From assembly GCF_013393185.1 (NCBI RefSeq), contig NZ_QJQX01000057.1:1-64000 (forward strand): a DNA stretch of 64,000 nt. The letters are read 5' to 3'. The stretch comes from Sphingobium lactosutens. Lineage in GTDB: Bacteria; Pseudomonadota; Alphaproteobacteria; Sphingomonadales; Sphingomonadaceae. Both the position numbers and the translations under genes were made by a program. Under the pieces are notes generated by a model that saw only the letters and a list, made by a program, of their open reading frames with translations, was not told where the DNA came from and did not search any database. Numbering within the stretch: the first letter of the stretch is position 1; each line of letters opens with the position of its first letter. This document shows positions 33,589 to 42,450 of this stretch, piece by piece.

Positions 33589-34881
33589 GTGACATCCCGT
33601 GAACTGACCGGCTTTCTTCCCCTGAGCGAGGCGCAAGCCGGCGAGGATGATCTGCCCCGCCGCCTGTCCGACATGGCATGGCGCATCGGCTTCGGCGCCA
33701 TCGGCTGGCCCTGGCTGCTCGCCAGCCTGTCGGGCGGGCGAAAGGCCGACAAGCGCGCCCTGCTGGACGACCTGGGCCTTGCCCATGACGCCCTGCCGCA
33801 TCTGGGCAGCTGGAAGGCGGATGTCGGCTTCCTGCGCCATATCGTGCGCGAAATCACCCGGCTGCGGCCGGCCCATGTGGTGGAACTGGGCGCCGGCGCG
33901 TCCTCGCTGGTCGCGGCGCGCGCGTTGCAACTCCATGGCGGGGGACGGCTGCACAGTTTCGACCAGCATGGCGGCTTCGTCGATGCGACGCGCCAATGGC
34001 TGGCCGACAATCGTCTCGACGTCGATATCCGCCATGCGCCGCTGACCCACGAAAGCGCCGACTGGCCGGGCCGCTGGTATGCGATCGACACGCTGCCCGA
34101 GCAGATCGACCTCATCATCATCGACGGCCCGCCCTGGAGCGTGCATCCGCTGGTGCGCGGCGCGGCCGACAGCCTGTTCGCCCGCCTCTCCCCCCATGGC
34201 GTGGTGCTGCTGGACGATGCGGCGCGGCCCGGCGAGCGGCTGGTGGCGCGGCGCTGGCGGCAGCGCTGGCCGCATATCGACTTCCGCCTGATGAAGGACG
34301 GGACCAAGGGCACGCTGGTCGGCCGCCGCCGCGACGTTACCCTGCCGGTCGCCAACGACAATGAAGCGGGCCGCACCCTGCGCCACATGGGCCGCGCCGC
34401 CGCCATCGCCGCCCTGATCGCGACCGGATGGATCGCGCGCGGCGAACTGGGCGAATTCCCGCAGGCGGCGCAGGCGAGCAGCTTCCTCGACGAAGCCGCC
34501 GCCTCCCGCCGCACCGGCCTGCTGCGACAATCCATGGCCTCGCAGGTCGAAAGCGCGACGCTCAACCCGCAGGAGATAGAACGGGCGACCGGCATCATCC
34601 TGCCCGCCCTGCCCGCCGACTGGCGCGTCACCGACGTCCAGCTCTTCCCCACCGCCGACAGTCCGGCCATCGCCATGTCGCTGGAAACGGGGCGGGGCGA
34701 ACATCTTTCCTTCTTCGCCGACCGCGCCGAAACGCCGGCGGAAGGCAAGCCCCTGCTGGCCGAGCGCGCCGGCGACGTCAGCGCCTATTGGGAAGTGGGC
34801 GACATGGCCTACGCCCTGACCGGGGAAGCCGCCCCGCGCCGCATCATGGAACTGGCGGGCACGATCGCGCCGGGGGGCTGA
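33589..34881 (+). CDS. SAM-methyltransferase-like domain fused to a transmembrane anti-sigma-type domain
   Basis: A 430-residue protein in one frame. Residues about 90-245 form a class I methyltransferase-like fold: motif I AHVVELGAGASSLVAARAL, then HSFDQHGGFVDATRQWL, LIIIDGPPWSVHPLV and PHGVVLLDDAARPGE. A membrane helix follows at 269-284 (AAAIAALIATGWIARG), then about 145 periplasmic residues whose end (LLAERAGDVSAYWEVGDMAY then ALTGEAAPRRIMELAG) matches the C-terminal domain of transmembrane anti-sigma factors. The usual N-terminal sigma-binding zinc domain is absent, replaced by the methyltransferase. No ECF sigma gene is adjacent. The start is a GTG at 33589. Function is unknown; a stress sensor that switches a methyltransferase is conceivable. 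Confidence 0.75.
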   Translation: MTSRELTGFLPLSEAQAGEDDLPRRLSDMAWRIGFGAIGWPWLLASLSGGRKADKRALLDDLGLAHDALPHLGSWKADVGFLRHIVREITRLRPAHVVELGAGASSLVAARALQLHGGGRLHSFDQHGGFVDATRQWLADNRLDVDIRHAPLTHESADWPGRWYAIDTLPEQIDLIIIDGPPWSVHPLVRGAADSLFARLSPHGVVLLDDAARPGERLVARRWRQRWPHIDFRLMKDGTKGTLVGRRRDVTLPVANDNEAGRTLRHMGRAAAIAALIATGWIARGELGEFPQAAQASSFLDEAAASRRTGLLRQSMASQVESATLNPQEIERATGIILPALPADWRVTDVQLFPTADSPAIAMSLETGRGEHLSFFADRAETPAEGKPLLAERAGDVSAYWEVGDMAYALTGEAAPRRIMELAGTIAPGG

Positions 34882-34938
34882 CCCTCCTCTTCAAGGCTGG
34901 CCATTGAGGCGGGCGAAGCGGCCTGCTAAGCGCCGCGC

Positions 34939-36726
34939 ATGGAGGATGTCGCACCCACTTCGCCGCCTGCGTCCAGGCGCCCCGCCCTCGGCAGCCTGGC
35001 GATGCTCTGGCATTTCGCCCGGCGCTATCCGGCGCGGATCGCGGGGGCGCTGGCTGCGCTGATCGTCTCGTCCGCCGCGACGCTCGCCATCCCCAACGGC
35101 TTTCGGCTGGTCATCGACAAGGGCTTCATGGGCGGCGGCGACATCAGCCGCTGGTTCGAATATCTGCTGATAATCGTGGTCGTGCTCGCGCTGGCGAGCG
35201 CGCTGCGCTTCTATTTCGTGTCCTGGCTGGGCGAGCGGGTCGTCGCCGACATTCGCAGCGCCACCCAGGCCAATTTGCTGCGGCAGGCGCCCCGCTTCTT
35301 CGAGGAGAACCGCCCCTCCGAAATAGCGTCGCGCATGACCGCCGATACCGCGATCGTCGAACAGGTGGTCGGCTCGACCGTGTCGGTCGCGCTGCGCAAT
35401 CTGGTGACAGCGACCGGCGGCCTCGTCTACCTGTTCACGCTCGCGCCCAAGCTAGCGGGGCTGTTGTTGCTCGGCATCCCGGTCATCCTGCTGGTGTTGC
35501 TGGGCCTTGCCCGGCGCGTGCGCAAATTGTCGCGCGACAGTCAGGACCGGCTGGCGGATATCGGCAGCCTGACGACCGAGGTGCTGGGCGCGATGAAGAT
35601 CGTCCAGGCCTTTGGTCAGGAAGCGCGCGAGGCGGCGCGGTTCGACGCAACGGTGGAGAAGGGCTTTGCCACCGCGCGGAAACGCATCCTGCTGCGCGCC
35701 GCCATGACGGCGCTTGCCTTCGGCCTGGTATTCGGGTCGATCACCGGCGTGATGTGGCTCGGCGCGATCGACGTTGCCGCGGGGCGTCTGTCGGGGGGCA
35801 GCATCGCTGCATTCGTGCTGACGGGCGGCCTGGTCGCGGGCGCCTTCGGTTCGTTGTCGGAAAGCTGGGGCGACCTGCTGCGCGGCGCTGGCGCTGCGAG
35901 CCGGCTGGACGAATTGATGCGGGCGGAACCGGGCATCGTCCCGCCGTCCCGACCCGCGCCCTTGCCCGCTGCCGCGCAAGGCGCGCGACTCAGCTTCGAG
36001 GATGTCCATTTCCACTACCCTACCCGTCCGGACCAGGCCGCGCTCAACGGCATCACGCTCGACATCGCGCCCGGCGAGACGGTGGCCGTGGTCGGTCCTT
36101 CGGGGGCGGGCAAGTCGACCCTGATCCAGCTCGCGCTGCGCTTCTACGATCCCGAGCGGGGGACGGTGCGGCTGAACGATATTCCCCTGCCGGATGCAGA
36201 CCCGGCGATGGCGCGCGCGATGATGGCGATGGTGCCGCAGGACAGCGTGATCTTCGCGGCCTCCGTACGCGACAATCTGCGCTACGGCCGCTGGGATGCT
36301 GGTGACGACGCGATCTGGAGCGCGGCACGCGCCGCCAATGCCGAAACCTTCCTGCGCGCGCTGCCGCAAGGGCTGGATACATTTCTCGGCGAAGGGGGCG
36401 CGCGCCTGTCGGGCGGCCAGCGGCAGCGACTGTCGATCGCCCGCGCCCTGCTGCGCGATGCGCCGATCCTGCTGCTCGATGAAGCGACTTCGGCGCTCGA
36501 CGCCGAATCCGAACGACTGGTGCAGGACGCGCTGGGGCGGCTGATGCAGGGGCGCACGACCATCGTCATCGCCCATCGCCTGGCGACGGTCCGCGCTGCC
36601 GATCGCATCGTGGTTCTGGACGAAGGGCGGATCGTCGAACAGGGCGACCATGCCACGCTGGTCGCCGACGGCGGCCTCTATGCCCGGCTGGCAAGCCTGC
36701 AATTTCACGACAGTCCCGTCGCCTGA
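34939..36726 (+). CDS. ABC exporter, fused membrane and ATPase domains (MsbA-like)
   Basis: A 595-residue half-transporter. Six membrane helices (about residues 20-310) precede an ATPase domain with Walker A VVGPSGAGKSTLIQLALRFYD, Q-loop MVPQDSVIF, signature ARLSGGQRQRLSIARALL and Walker B ILLLDEATSALDAESE, then the H-loop IVIAHRLATVRAADRI. It should work as a homodimer exporting lipid, lipopolysaccharide precursor or drug; the substrate is unclear. It begins 57 bases after the methyltransferase/anti-sigma gene on the same strand, so the two may be co-transcribed. Confidence 0.92.
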   Translation: MEDVAPTSPPASRRPALGSLAMLWHFARRYPARIAGALAALIVSSAATLAIPNGFRLVIDKGFMGGGDISRWFEYLLIIVVVLALASALRFYFVSWLGERVVADIRSATQANLLRQAPRFFEENRPSEIASRMTADTAIVEQVVGSTVSVALRNLVTATGGLVYLFTLAPKLAGLLLLGIPVILLVLLGLARRVRKLSRDSQDRLADIGSLTTEVLGAMKIVQAFGQEAREAARFDATVEKGFATARKRILLRAAMTALAFGLVFGSITGVMWLGAIDVAAGRLSGGSIAAFVLTGGLVAGAFGSLSESWGDLLRGAGAASRLDELMRAEPGIVPPSRPAPLPAAAQGARLSFEDVHFHYPTRPDQAALNGITLDIAPGETVAVVGPSGAGKSTLIQLALRFYDPERGTVRLNDIPLPDADPAMARAMMAMVPQDSVIFAASVRDNLRYGRWDAGDDAIWSAARAANAETFLRALPQGLDTFLGEGGARLSGGQRQRLSIARALLRDAPILLLDEATSALDAESERLVQDALGRLMQGRTTIVIAHRLATVRAADRIVVLDEGRIVEQGDHATLVADGGLYARLASLQFHDSPVA

Positions 36727-36786
36727 CGCACATTCCGCGTGATCAGGATTGCCTGGAGCTTCGGATTTCACGCGGGGCGCTGTAAA

Positions 36787-36884
36787 ATATTCTGAAGTTG
36801 GCAAGGACGGATAACGGCTCGCAGAGGGCGGTAATCGAAGGACAAATCAGCCGTAAACGATCCAATCAATCGTTCACGGCTCTG
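36787..36884. repeat. Composite palindromic repeat, degenerate second copy
   Basis: Aligns in reverse orientation with the element at 847-947: TATTCTGAAGTTGG ... CGGCTCGCAGAGGGCGGTAAT, then AGCCGTAAACGATCC...CAATCGTTCACGGCTCT. Both hairpins have decayed (mismatches in the inner stem of A and in one arm of B), but the spacer GCGGTAATC.AA.GACAA is kept. It ends two bases from the stop codon of the PilZ gene at 36887. Confidence 0.75.
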
Positions 36885-36886
36885 GC

Positions 36887-37213
36887 TCAGCGCAGCGCGA
36901 TCTGGCTCAGGCGAACGATATGATCGAGGATAGCCGGGTGCAGCGGGCGTTCGAACGCGCAGCCCGCTTCATGACCGCGCGTCCACAGCACCCGCGCGCG
37001 ACGCCCCTCAAAACCGGGCAGCATGACCCATAGTTCGTTGCCGGTGGTCAGCTTCATGAAGCTTTGCAGACGAAAACCGCTGATCGACAGGTCGGCGATG
37101 CGGCTGGTGAACCAGGTTTCCCCCGGCCGCCGCACCTTGACGCCAATCTGCACAGCACGCCGTTCGGCAGTCCGCTGCTTGTGATCCTGATCGAGATGCG
37201 ATTCCGCGCCCAT
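36887..37213 (-). CDS. PilZ-domain protein
   Basis: A PilZ domain protein of 108 residues. The c-di-GMP binding pattern is visible as QRTAERRAVQIGVKVR (RxxxR element) and DLSISGFRLQS (the D/N-x-S-x-x-G element), followed by LWVMLPGFEGRRARVLWTRGHEAGCAFERPL. It probably binds c-di-GMP and acts on a partner; a cyclase gene occurs 7 kb away. I start at ATG 37213, but ATG 37228 and a longer frame to 37270 are possible. A composite palindromic repeat abuts its stop codon. Confidence 0.8.
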   Translation of the reverse strand: MGAESHLDQDHKQRTAERRAVQIGVKVRRPGETWFTSRIADLSISGFRLQSFMKLTTGNELWVMLPGFEGRRARVLWTRGHEAGCAFERPLHPAILDHIVRLSQIALR

Positions 37214-37382
37214 GCTTCCAGCATCGAGCATCAGGGTAAGAAAAAAGTTAAGCGATTGTGCGGAAGTCAAAAAAAGGGGCCGCCAAAGGCGACCCCTGCA
37301 AATCCCAGCATAGGAAGATCCGTTCCTGCCGCCCCGCGAGGAGGGGAAGTCCTGATAACGCGGACCGGCCGGAGTTCAGATC

Positions 37383-37805
37383 TTAGAAGCTGCCATATTG
37401 TTCGTTGCCGACGAAACCCAGCTTGGTCACGCCCGCACGCTTGATCTCTGCCAGCACCTCGTCAACGACGACGTAGCGCGTTGCCGCGGCGGGCTGGAAC
37501 TGCAGTTCCGGCTCGACCGGCAGGCGCAGCGACTGCTGCAGATACTGACGCAGGGTCAGCAGGTCGATCGGCGCGCCATTCCAGGTGATGACGCCACCGG
37601 CGTCGATCGCGACCTTGTTCTTGACCGGGTCGATCACGCTGTCCGTGGGCGGCGCGTTCTGCGGCAGGTCGATCTTCACCGCGTGGGTCTGGATCGGAAT
37701 GGTGATGATGAACATGATGAGGAGAACGAGCATGACGTCGATCAACGGCGTCGTGTTCATTTCCATCATCGGCTCGCCATCATCGGAGCCCATGCTCATT
37801 GCCAT
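37383..37805 (-). CDS. exbD: ExbD/TolR-type biopolymer transport protein (second copy)
   Basis: A 140-residue protein with the ExbD layout: a short cytoplasmic N-terminus (EPMMEMNTTPLIDVMLVLLI), where the membrane aspartate sits in LIDVMLVLLIMFIITIPI, then a periplasmic domain with the conserved end ITKLGFVGN-like VTKLGFVGNEQYGSF. It lies 24 bases after the other exbD copy on the same strand and ends the operon tonB-exbB-exbD-exbD. The two ExbD proteins differ in length and sequence, suggesting a heteromeric or alternative motor. Confidence 0.9.
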   Translation of the reverse strand: MAMSMGSDDGEPMMEMNTTPLIDVMLVLLIMFIITIPIQTHAVKIDLPQNAPPTDSVIDPVKNKVAIDAGGVITWNGAPIDLLTLRQYLQQSLRLPVEPELQFQPAAATRYVVVDEVLAEIKRAGVTKLGFVGNEQYGSF

Positions 37806-37829
37806 AGCGAAATCTCCTTAATCAGCCGG

Positions 37830-38318
37830 TCAGAGGCGGGTCGTCGTCGTGCCGGGTTCCGGCTCGGAGATGAAGCCCACCTTCGGGAAACCGGCGCGCT
37901 GCATCGTGTAGATGGTGCCACCGATGCAACGATAGGGGGTGTTGATGTCGCCGCGGATATGCACTTCGGGCAGATCCTCGGGCGTCATGTTTTCAACGCC
38001 GCCAGCCTTCTTGATGTCTGCTTCGAGCTTTGCAACCGCACGATCGAGCAGTTCGCTCGAACTGACGGGCGCCATGCCCCAGAAAACTGCGCACGCACCG
38101 TCAGAACCGGTAGTGACCGAAAGGGACACGTTTTCCGGCTTCGTCGTGGTCGGCTCGAACGCCACCTTGGGAAGCTGCAGATCGACCGTCTGGACGACGA
38201 CCGGGACCGCGATGAGAAAGATGATGAGCAACACCAGCATGACGTCGACGAGCGGCGTCGTGTTGATGTCGGACAAGGGCTTGTCGTCACCGCCGCCGGG
38301 GCCAACACTCATTGCCAT
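37830..38318 (-). CDS. exbD: ExbD/TolR-type biopolymer transport protein (first copy)
   Basis: A 162-residue ExbD with DINTTPLVDVMLVLLIIFLIAVP (the proton-path aspartate is in LVDVML) and an enlarged periplasmic domain containing TGSDGACAVFWGMAPVSSSEL and YRCIGGTIYTMQRAGFPKVGFISEP. Two cysteines (GACAV and YRCIG) may form a disulfide, a feature absent from the second copy. I start at ATG 38318 (MAMSVGPGGG), matching the start of the second copy. It follows exbB and forms the proton-driven motor with it and TonB. Confidence 0.9.
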   Translation of the reverse strand: MAMSVGPGGGDDKPLSDINTTPLVDVMLVLLIIFLIAVPVVVQTVDLQLPKVAFEPTTTKPENVSLSVTTGSDGACAVFWGMAPVSSSELLDRAVAKLEADIKKAGGVENMTPEDLPEVHIRGDINTPYRCIGGTIYTMQRAGFPKVGFISEPEPGTTTTRL

Positions 38319-38432
38319 TGATACTATCCTAACCTTGGTGTCGATGGTGCCCCGCTGAGCGAGGCCCACGTCCGGCAGGAAACCGGGCGGTCGCAGCCGC
38401 CACCCGGTTCCCGAACCGGAGTATTAAGGCAA

Positions 38433-39194
38433 TCAGGCCTTGGTCGGCGCAGCAGCCGGCTTGGCGGCCGAAGCAACCGGGGCAGCAGCAACGGTCGGCT
38501 TCACAGCGCCGTCCGAAACCAGATAGGCCAGCAGGTCGACGGTGAAACCGTTCAGCTGCTCGGCGATCGACTTGTTGCGGCGCTGCAGGAAGTTGTAGGC
38601 AAGCACCGCGGGAACGGCCACGGCCAGACCCAGGGCGGTCATGATCAGAGCTTCACCGACCGGGCCGGCAACGGCGTCGATCGAGGCCTGACCGGCGGCG
38701 CCGATCTTGATCAGGGCGCGGTAGATACCGATAACGGTACCGAACAGACCGATGAACGGCGAGGTCGAACCGACGGTTGCGAGGAAGGCCAGGCCACCGT
38801 TCAGCGACGAGTTGATCGCGGCTTCCGAGCGGGCCAGCGAGCCGTGCAGCCAGTCATGCGCTTCGACCGGATCCTTCAGCTTGCCATGCTCGTCCTGAGC
38901 CTTGATGCCGTCGTCGACGATCTGCTTGTAGGCCGAGTTCTTGTCGAGCTTGGCCGAAGCTTCCTTCAGCGAAGCGGCGCGCCAGAAGGTCGCACGGACC
39001 TTCTTGCCCTGGTTGATCACCTTCTGCTGTTCGATCAGCTTGGTGAACAGAATGTAGAAAGTGCCGACCGACATACCGCAAAGGATGATGAAGACGGTCC
39101 AGGCGATGGTGCCGCCCTGCTCCAGGGCTTCCATCAGGCCATAGGGGTTTTCCGGCTTCGGAGCCGCAGCTGCGAGATACATCAACATGTTCAA
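38433..39194 (-). CDS. exbB: ExbB/TolQ/MotA-family proton channel protein
   Basis: A 253-residue inner-membrane protein with three helices: one near the N-terminus (TIAWTVFIILCGMSVGTFYIL), and two in the conserved C-terminal block (LAFLATVGSTSPFIGLFGTVIGIYRAL and VGEALIMTALGLAVAVPAVLAYNFLQ). The TVGSTSPFIGLFGTV motif is characteristic of ExbB. The C-terminus is Ala/Pro-rich. With TonB upstream and two ExbD genes downstream on the same strand it makes the energy-coupling complex for the TonB receptors in this window. Confidence 0.94.
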   Translation of the reverse strand: MNMLMYLAAAAPKPENPYGLMEALEQGGTIAWTVFIILCGMSVGTFYILFTKLIEQQKVINQGKKVRATFWRAASLKEASAKLDKNSAYKQIVDDGIKAQDEHGKLKDPVEAHDWLHGSLARSEAAINSSLNGGLAFLATVGSTSPFIGLFGTVIGIYRALIKIGAAGQASIDAVAGPVGEALIMTALGLAVAVPAVLAYNFLQRRNKSIAEQLNGFTVDLLAYLVSDGAVKPTVAAAPVASAAKPAAAPTKA

Positions 39195-39259
39195 GACTTC
39201 CCTCTCAATGAGATCAAGCTAGGGACAGGCGGCGCCGGGCGCGCGCCTTCCCGATAGGA

Positions 39260-39922
39260 TTATTCCGGCAGACGCCAAGTGATACGCCCGTTGTAGGTGT
39301 CGGGCATATCCTGACCATCAGAACCCTTGGCCGGCTTGAACCGCGCACGGCGCGGAAGCAGGCGGCAGGTCGCCTCGTCGAGGTCGGCATGACCGGTCGA
39401 GGAGGTGATGGTGCAGTTGGTGACGCGTCCATCCGCGCCGATTTCCAGACGGAAACCGGCCGTACCCGAACGTTCTTCGCGCTGCGCGCGGCTCGGATAG
39501 TCGGCATCGCTGAGCCAGCTGCCCGGTGCACCACGCGGCGTTGCGCGTGTTGCGGCCTGAGGCGGCGGCGGCGGGGCCGGCGGCGGGGGCGGCGGTGCGG
39601 CGACCGGGACCGGATTGAACACCGGCGGCGGCGTCCGAACCGTCTGGATCGGCGGCGCGGGCGCCGGGGTCTGAACGATCGGCGGGGGCGCGACGACCGG
39701 CGGCGGTTCGACCGGCTGGTCTGGCGGCGGCGGCGGCGGCTCCTCGTCCGGTGGCGGCGGTTCCTCCTTCACGTCGATCACGTTCAGCTGTTCCGCCGCC
39801 TTTTTGACATATTTCATGCCAAGACCGGTGACGAAGGCATAGCCGAGAACAGCGTGAATCAGGGCGACGATGACGATCGATATCGTGCGACTCGATCCTT
39901 GCGAGTGGTCAGCATAGGCCAT
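39260..39922 (-). CDS. tonB: TonB energy transducer
   Basis: A 220-residue TonB. An N-terminal membrane anchor (TISIVIVALIHAVLGYAFVTG) is followed by a long proline-rich periplasmic linker (EEPPPPDEEPPPPPPDQP and repeated APPP blocks, about residues 52-125) and the C-terminal domain with YPSRAQREERSGTAGFRLEI, DGRVTNCTITSSTGHADLD and FKPAKGSDGQDMP. It transmits proton motive force from ExbB/ExbD to outer-membrane receptors. It is the first gene of the operon. Confidence 0.94.
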   Translation of the reverse strand: MAYADHSQGSSRTISIVIVALIHAVLGYAFVTGLGMKYVKKAAEQLNVIDVKEEPPPPDEEPPPPPPDQPVEPPPVVAPPPIVQTPAPAPPIQTVRTPPPVFNPVPVAAPPPPPPAPPPPPQAATRATPRGAPGSWLSDADYPSRAQREERSGTAGFRLEIGADGRVTNCTITSSTGHADLDEATCRLLPRRARFKPAKGSDGQDMPDTYNGRITWRLPE

Positions 39923-40174
39923 TCGGCAACGACACTCCTTAACTCATCTTACCAGTGGTTTATACAAATCAGCCAAAAACGACCCAAGCTGTCCGGGAGC
40001 TATCCCGGCCACCTTTGGCCCCTGTCCGTCCAATTGCTACCGAGCGAACTCCTATCGCGGCGCACCGTGGCACGCAAACGCTTTATCGATATCCTCATTT
40101 GCGTGTACCAAATCCTATCAGAAAGACTTGCCTGTGATATCCTTGCCACGGGCCAAAACCATAGGACGAAGCTG

Positions 40175-41062
40175 TTGAAGAAACCCGCCACCCCGTTACG
40201 CTGCCTGGGCCTCGCTTGCCTCATTTCCGCCGCATATCCCGCGGTTTTCCCAGCATTTGCACAGGGCGACCAAATGGTAACGCAATCACCGATTGTGCGA
40301 CCGGGGCAGTCCGCCGCCCTCTCCTATGCCGACATAGTGGACCTTGCCGACCATGCCCCGCTTGTGGCCAACGTGCGCATTCGCAACATCATCAAAGTCA
40401 GACCCGAGCAGGCTGGAACCGTCCCGCAGGGGCATCAACGGGTCTATATCGAGGCCGAAGTGACCGGTTTGATTCGCGGCGACGGGGGAATCAGTCCGAC
40501 CGTCACCTATCTTTACGACGTCCCGCTCGATCGTCGGGGGAAGCTGCCCAAGCTCAAAAAGGCGCAGGTCATCCTCTTTGCGCGGGCCGGCAGCCGGCCG
40601 GGAGAAATCCAATTGGTCGCGCCCGATGCGCAAATCCCGGCCGCTCCGGCCGAGGTCGAGCGGGTAAAGCATATTCTCTCCGCCCTGGTGGCGCCCGATG
40701 CCCCGCCGACGATTCTCGGCCTGGGGGACGCCTTCCATGTCGCCGGTACGATCGCGGGCGAAGGCGAGACGCAGATTTTCCTGCGGACCGAGACCGGCGA
40801 CCCGGTCTCGCTCTCCATCCTGCGCCGCCCCGGCCAGGCCCCGCGTTGGGCGGTCGCGCTGGGCGAGATCGTCGATGAAGCCGCCCGTCCGCCCGAACAG
40901 GGCAGCCTGCTCTGGTATCGGCTTGCCTGTGGCCTGCCGCCCGCTTTGCCGCCCCAGGCCGTGCGGACCCTGGCGGTGCCCGATGCCGAAGCGGCACGCG
41001 CGGACTATAAGCTGGTGATCGATGCGCTCGGTCCGTGCGGGCGCTCACGAACGGGTGGCTGA
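40175..41062 (+). CDS. Secreted protein of unknown function
   Basis: A protein of about 295 residues with a signal peptide (LLKKPATPLRCLGLACLISAA then YPAVFPAFAQG). The mature part contains YADIVDLADHAPLVANVRIRN, a segment with IEAEVTGLIRGDGGISPTVTY and LLWYRLACGLPPALPPQAVRT, all plausible as a soluble periplasmic domain. I chose the TTG at 40175 with an AGGACGAAG site; no in-frame ATG precedes the signal sequence sensibly. Similar proteins are frequent in sphingomonads but I know no function. It lies upstream of homoserine dehydrogenase and divergent from tonB. Confidence 0.7.
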   Translation: MKKPATPLRCLGLACLISAAYPAVFPAFAQGDQMVTQSPIVRPGQSAALSYADIVDLADHAPLVANVRIRNIIKVRPEQAGTVPQGHQRVYIEAEVTGLIRGDGGISPTVTYLYDVPLDRRGKLPKLKKAQVILFARAGSRPGEIQLVAPDAQIPAAPAEVERVKHILSALVAPDAPPTILGLGDAFHVAGTIAGEGETQIFLRTETGDPVSLSILRRPGQAPRWAVALGEIVDEAARPPEQGSLLWYRLACGLPPALPPQAVRTLAVPDAEAARADYKLVIDALGPCGRSRTGG

Positions 41063-41142
41063 TTCGCGCTTTTCCTTTGGACAGGGGCGAAGAGGCGGCT
41101 ATCAGCGCCGCTCTTGAAAAGTCGGAAGGGAAGATAGCCGCC

Positions 41143-42447
41143 ATGACCAATCTGCACCGCCATGCCCCGCTGCGCGTCGCGCTCGTCGGCCTCGGCACGG
41201 TGGGCGGCGGCGTCATTCGCCTGCTGGAGAAGAATGGCGACCTGATTGCGCGACGGGCCGGCTGCCCGATCCAGATCGTCGCCATCTCCGCGCGCGATCG
41301 CAACAAGGATCGCGGCGTCGACCTGTCGCCCTATGAATGGGTCGATGACATGACGACTCTTGCCACGCGCGACGATGTCGATGTGGTGGTGGAACTGATC
41401 GGCGGCGCGGACGGCCCCGCCCTCACCCTCGCCCGCCAGTGCCTGACGGTCGGCAAGCCTTTCGTCACCGCGAACAAGGCGATGCTCGCCCATCACGGCC
41501 TCGACCTGGCGCGGCTGGCGGAGAAGGGCGGGATCGCCCTTAAATATGAAGCCGCGGTCGCCGGCGGCATCCCGGTCATCAAGGGCATGCGCGAAGGCGC
41601 CGCCGCCAATGAGATCAGCCGCGTCTATGGCATCCTCAACGGCACCTGCAACTACATCCTGACCACCATGGAAAAGGAAGGCCGGGGCTTCGACGAGGTT
41701 CTGAAGGAAGCGCAGGAACTGGGCTATGCCGAAGCCGATCCGAGCTTCGACATTGACGGCGTGGATGCCGCGCACAAGCTGACCATCCTCGCCAGCCTCG
41801 CCTTCGGCACCGAACTGGATTTCGACGCCGTTGCCACTACCGGCATTCGCCATGTCATCGCCGCCGACATCGCCGAAGCCGCTGCCCTGGGCTTTCGCAT
41901 TCGCCTCGTCGGCATGGCGCAGAACGGATCAGAAGGCCTGTTCCAGCGCGTCCACCCGATGCTGGTGCCGCTCGACCATCCGCTCGCCCATGTCGACGGG
42001 TCGCTGAACGCCGTGGTGGCGGAAGGCAATTTCGTCGGCCGCCTGTTTTTCCAGGGGCGCGGCGCCGGCGATGGCCCGACCGCGTCCGCGGTGGTCGCGG
42101 ACCTGATCGACGTGGCGCGCGATGAATATGGCGATGCCTTCGCCATGCCGGTCGCCGCGCTTACGCCGCAGAAGACCGCCGACGCCGGCGAGCGGATCGG
42201 CCGCGCCTATCTGCGCTTCAAGGTCAAGGACCAGCCCGGCGTCCTGGCCGAAATCGCCGCCGCCACCCGCGACGCGGGCGTGTCGATCGAAAGCATGATC
42301 CAGCGGGGCGCGCATCAGGAAGATGGCGTGCTGGTCGCGATCGTCACCCATGCCAGCGAGGAACGCGCCGTGCGCAACACGCTGGAGCGGCTCGCCGGAT
42401 CGGACAGCCTGCTGGACACGCCGATGGTGATGCACATCCTCGACTGA
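41143..42447 (+). CDS. hom: Homoserine dehydrogenase
   Basis: A 434-residue enzyme that reduces aspartate semialdehyde to homoserine (threonine, methionine pathway). The NAD(P) domain has VALVGLGTVGGGVIRLLEKN, the catalytic domain AAVAGGIPVIKGMREG, YGILNGTCNYILTTME and EAQELGYAEADPSFDIDGVDAAHK, and an ACT domain ends the protein (VKDQPGVLAEIAAATRDAGV followed by SIESMIQRG), the site of threonine feedback. I start at ATG 41143; the open frame extends 36 codons upstream without similarity. It is upstream of an unrelated secreted-protein gene on the other strand and of glpX on the same strand. Confidence 0.95.
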   Translation: MTNLHRHAPLRVALVGLGTVGGGVIRLLEKNGDLIARRAGCPIQIVAISARDRNKDRGVDLSPYEWVDDMTTLATRDDVDVVVELIGGADGPALTLARQCLTVGKPFVTANKAMLAHHGLDLARLAEKGGIALKYEAAVAGGIPVIKGMREGAAANEISRVYGILNGTCNYILTTMEKEGRGFDEVLKEAQELGYAEADPSFDIDGVDAAHKLTILASLAFGTELDFDAVATTGIRHVIAADIAEAAALGFRIRLVGMAQNGSEGLFQRVHPMLVPLDHPLAHVDGSLNAVVAEGNFVGRLFFQGRGAGDGPTASAVVADLIDVARDEYGDAFAMPVAALTPQKTADAGERIGRAYLRFKVKDQPGVLAEIAAATRDAGVSIESMIQRGAHQEDGVLVAIVTHASEERAVRNTLERLAGSDSLLDTPMVMHILD

Positions 42448-42450
42448 GGT

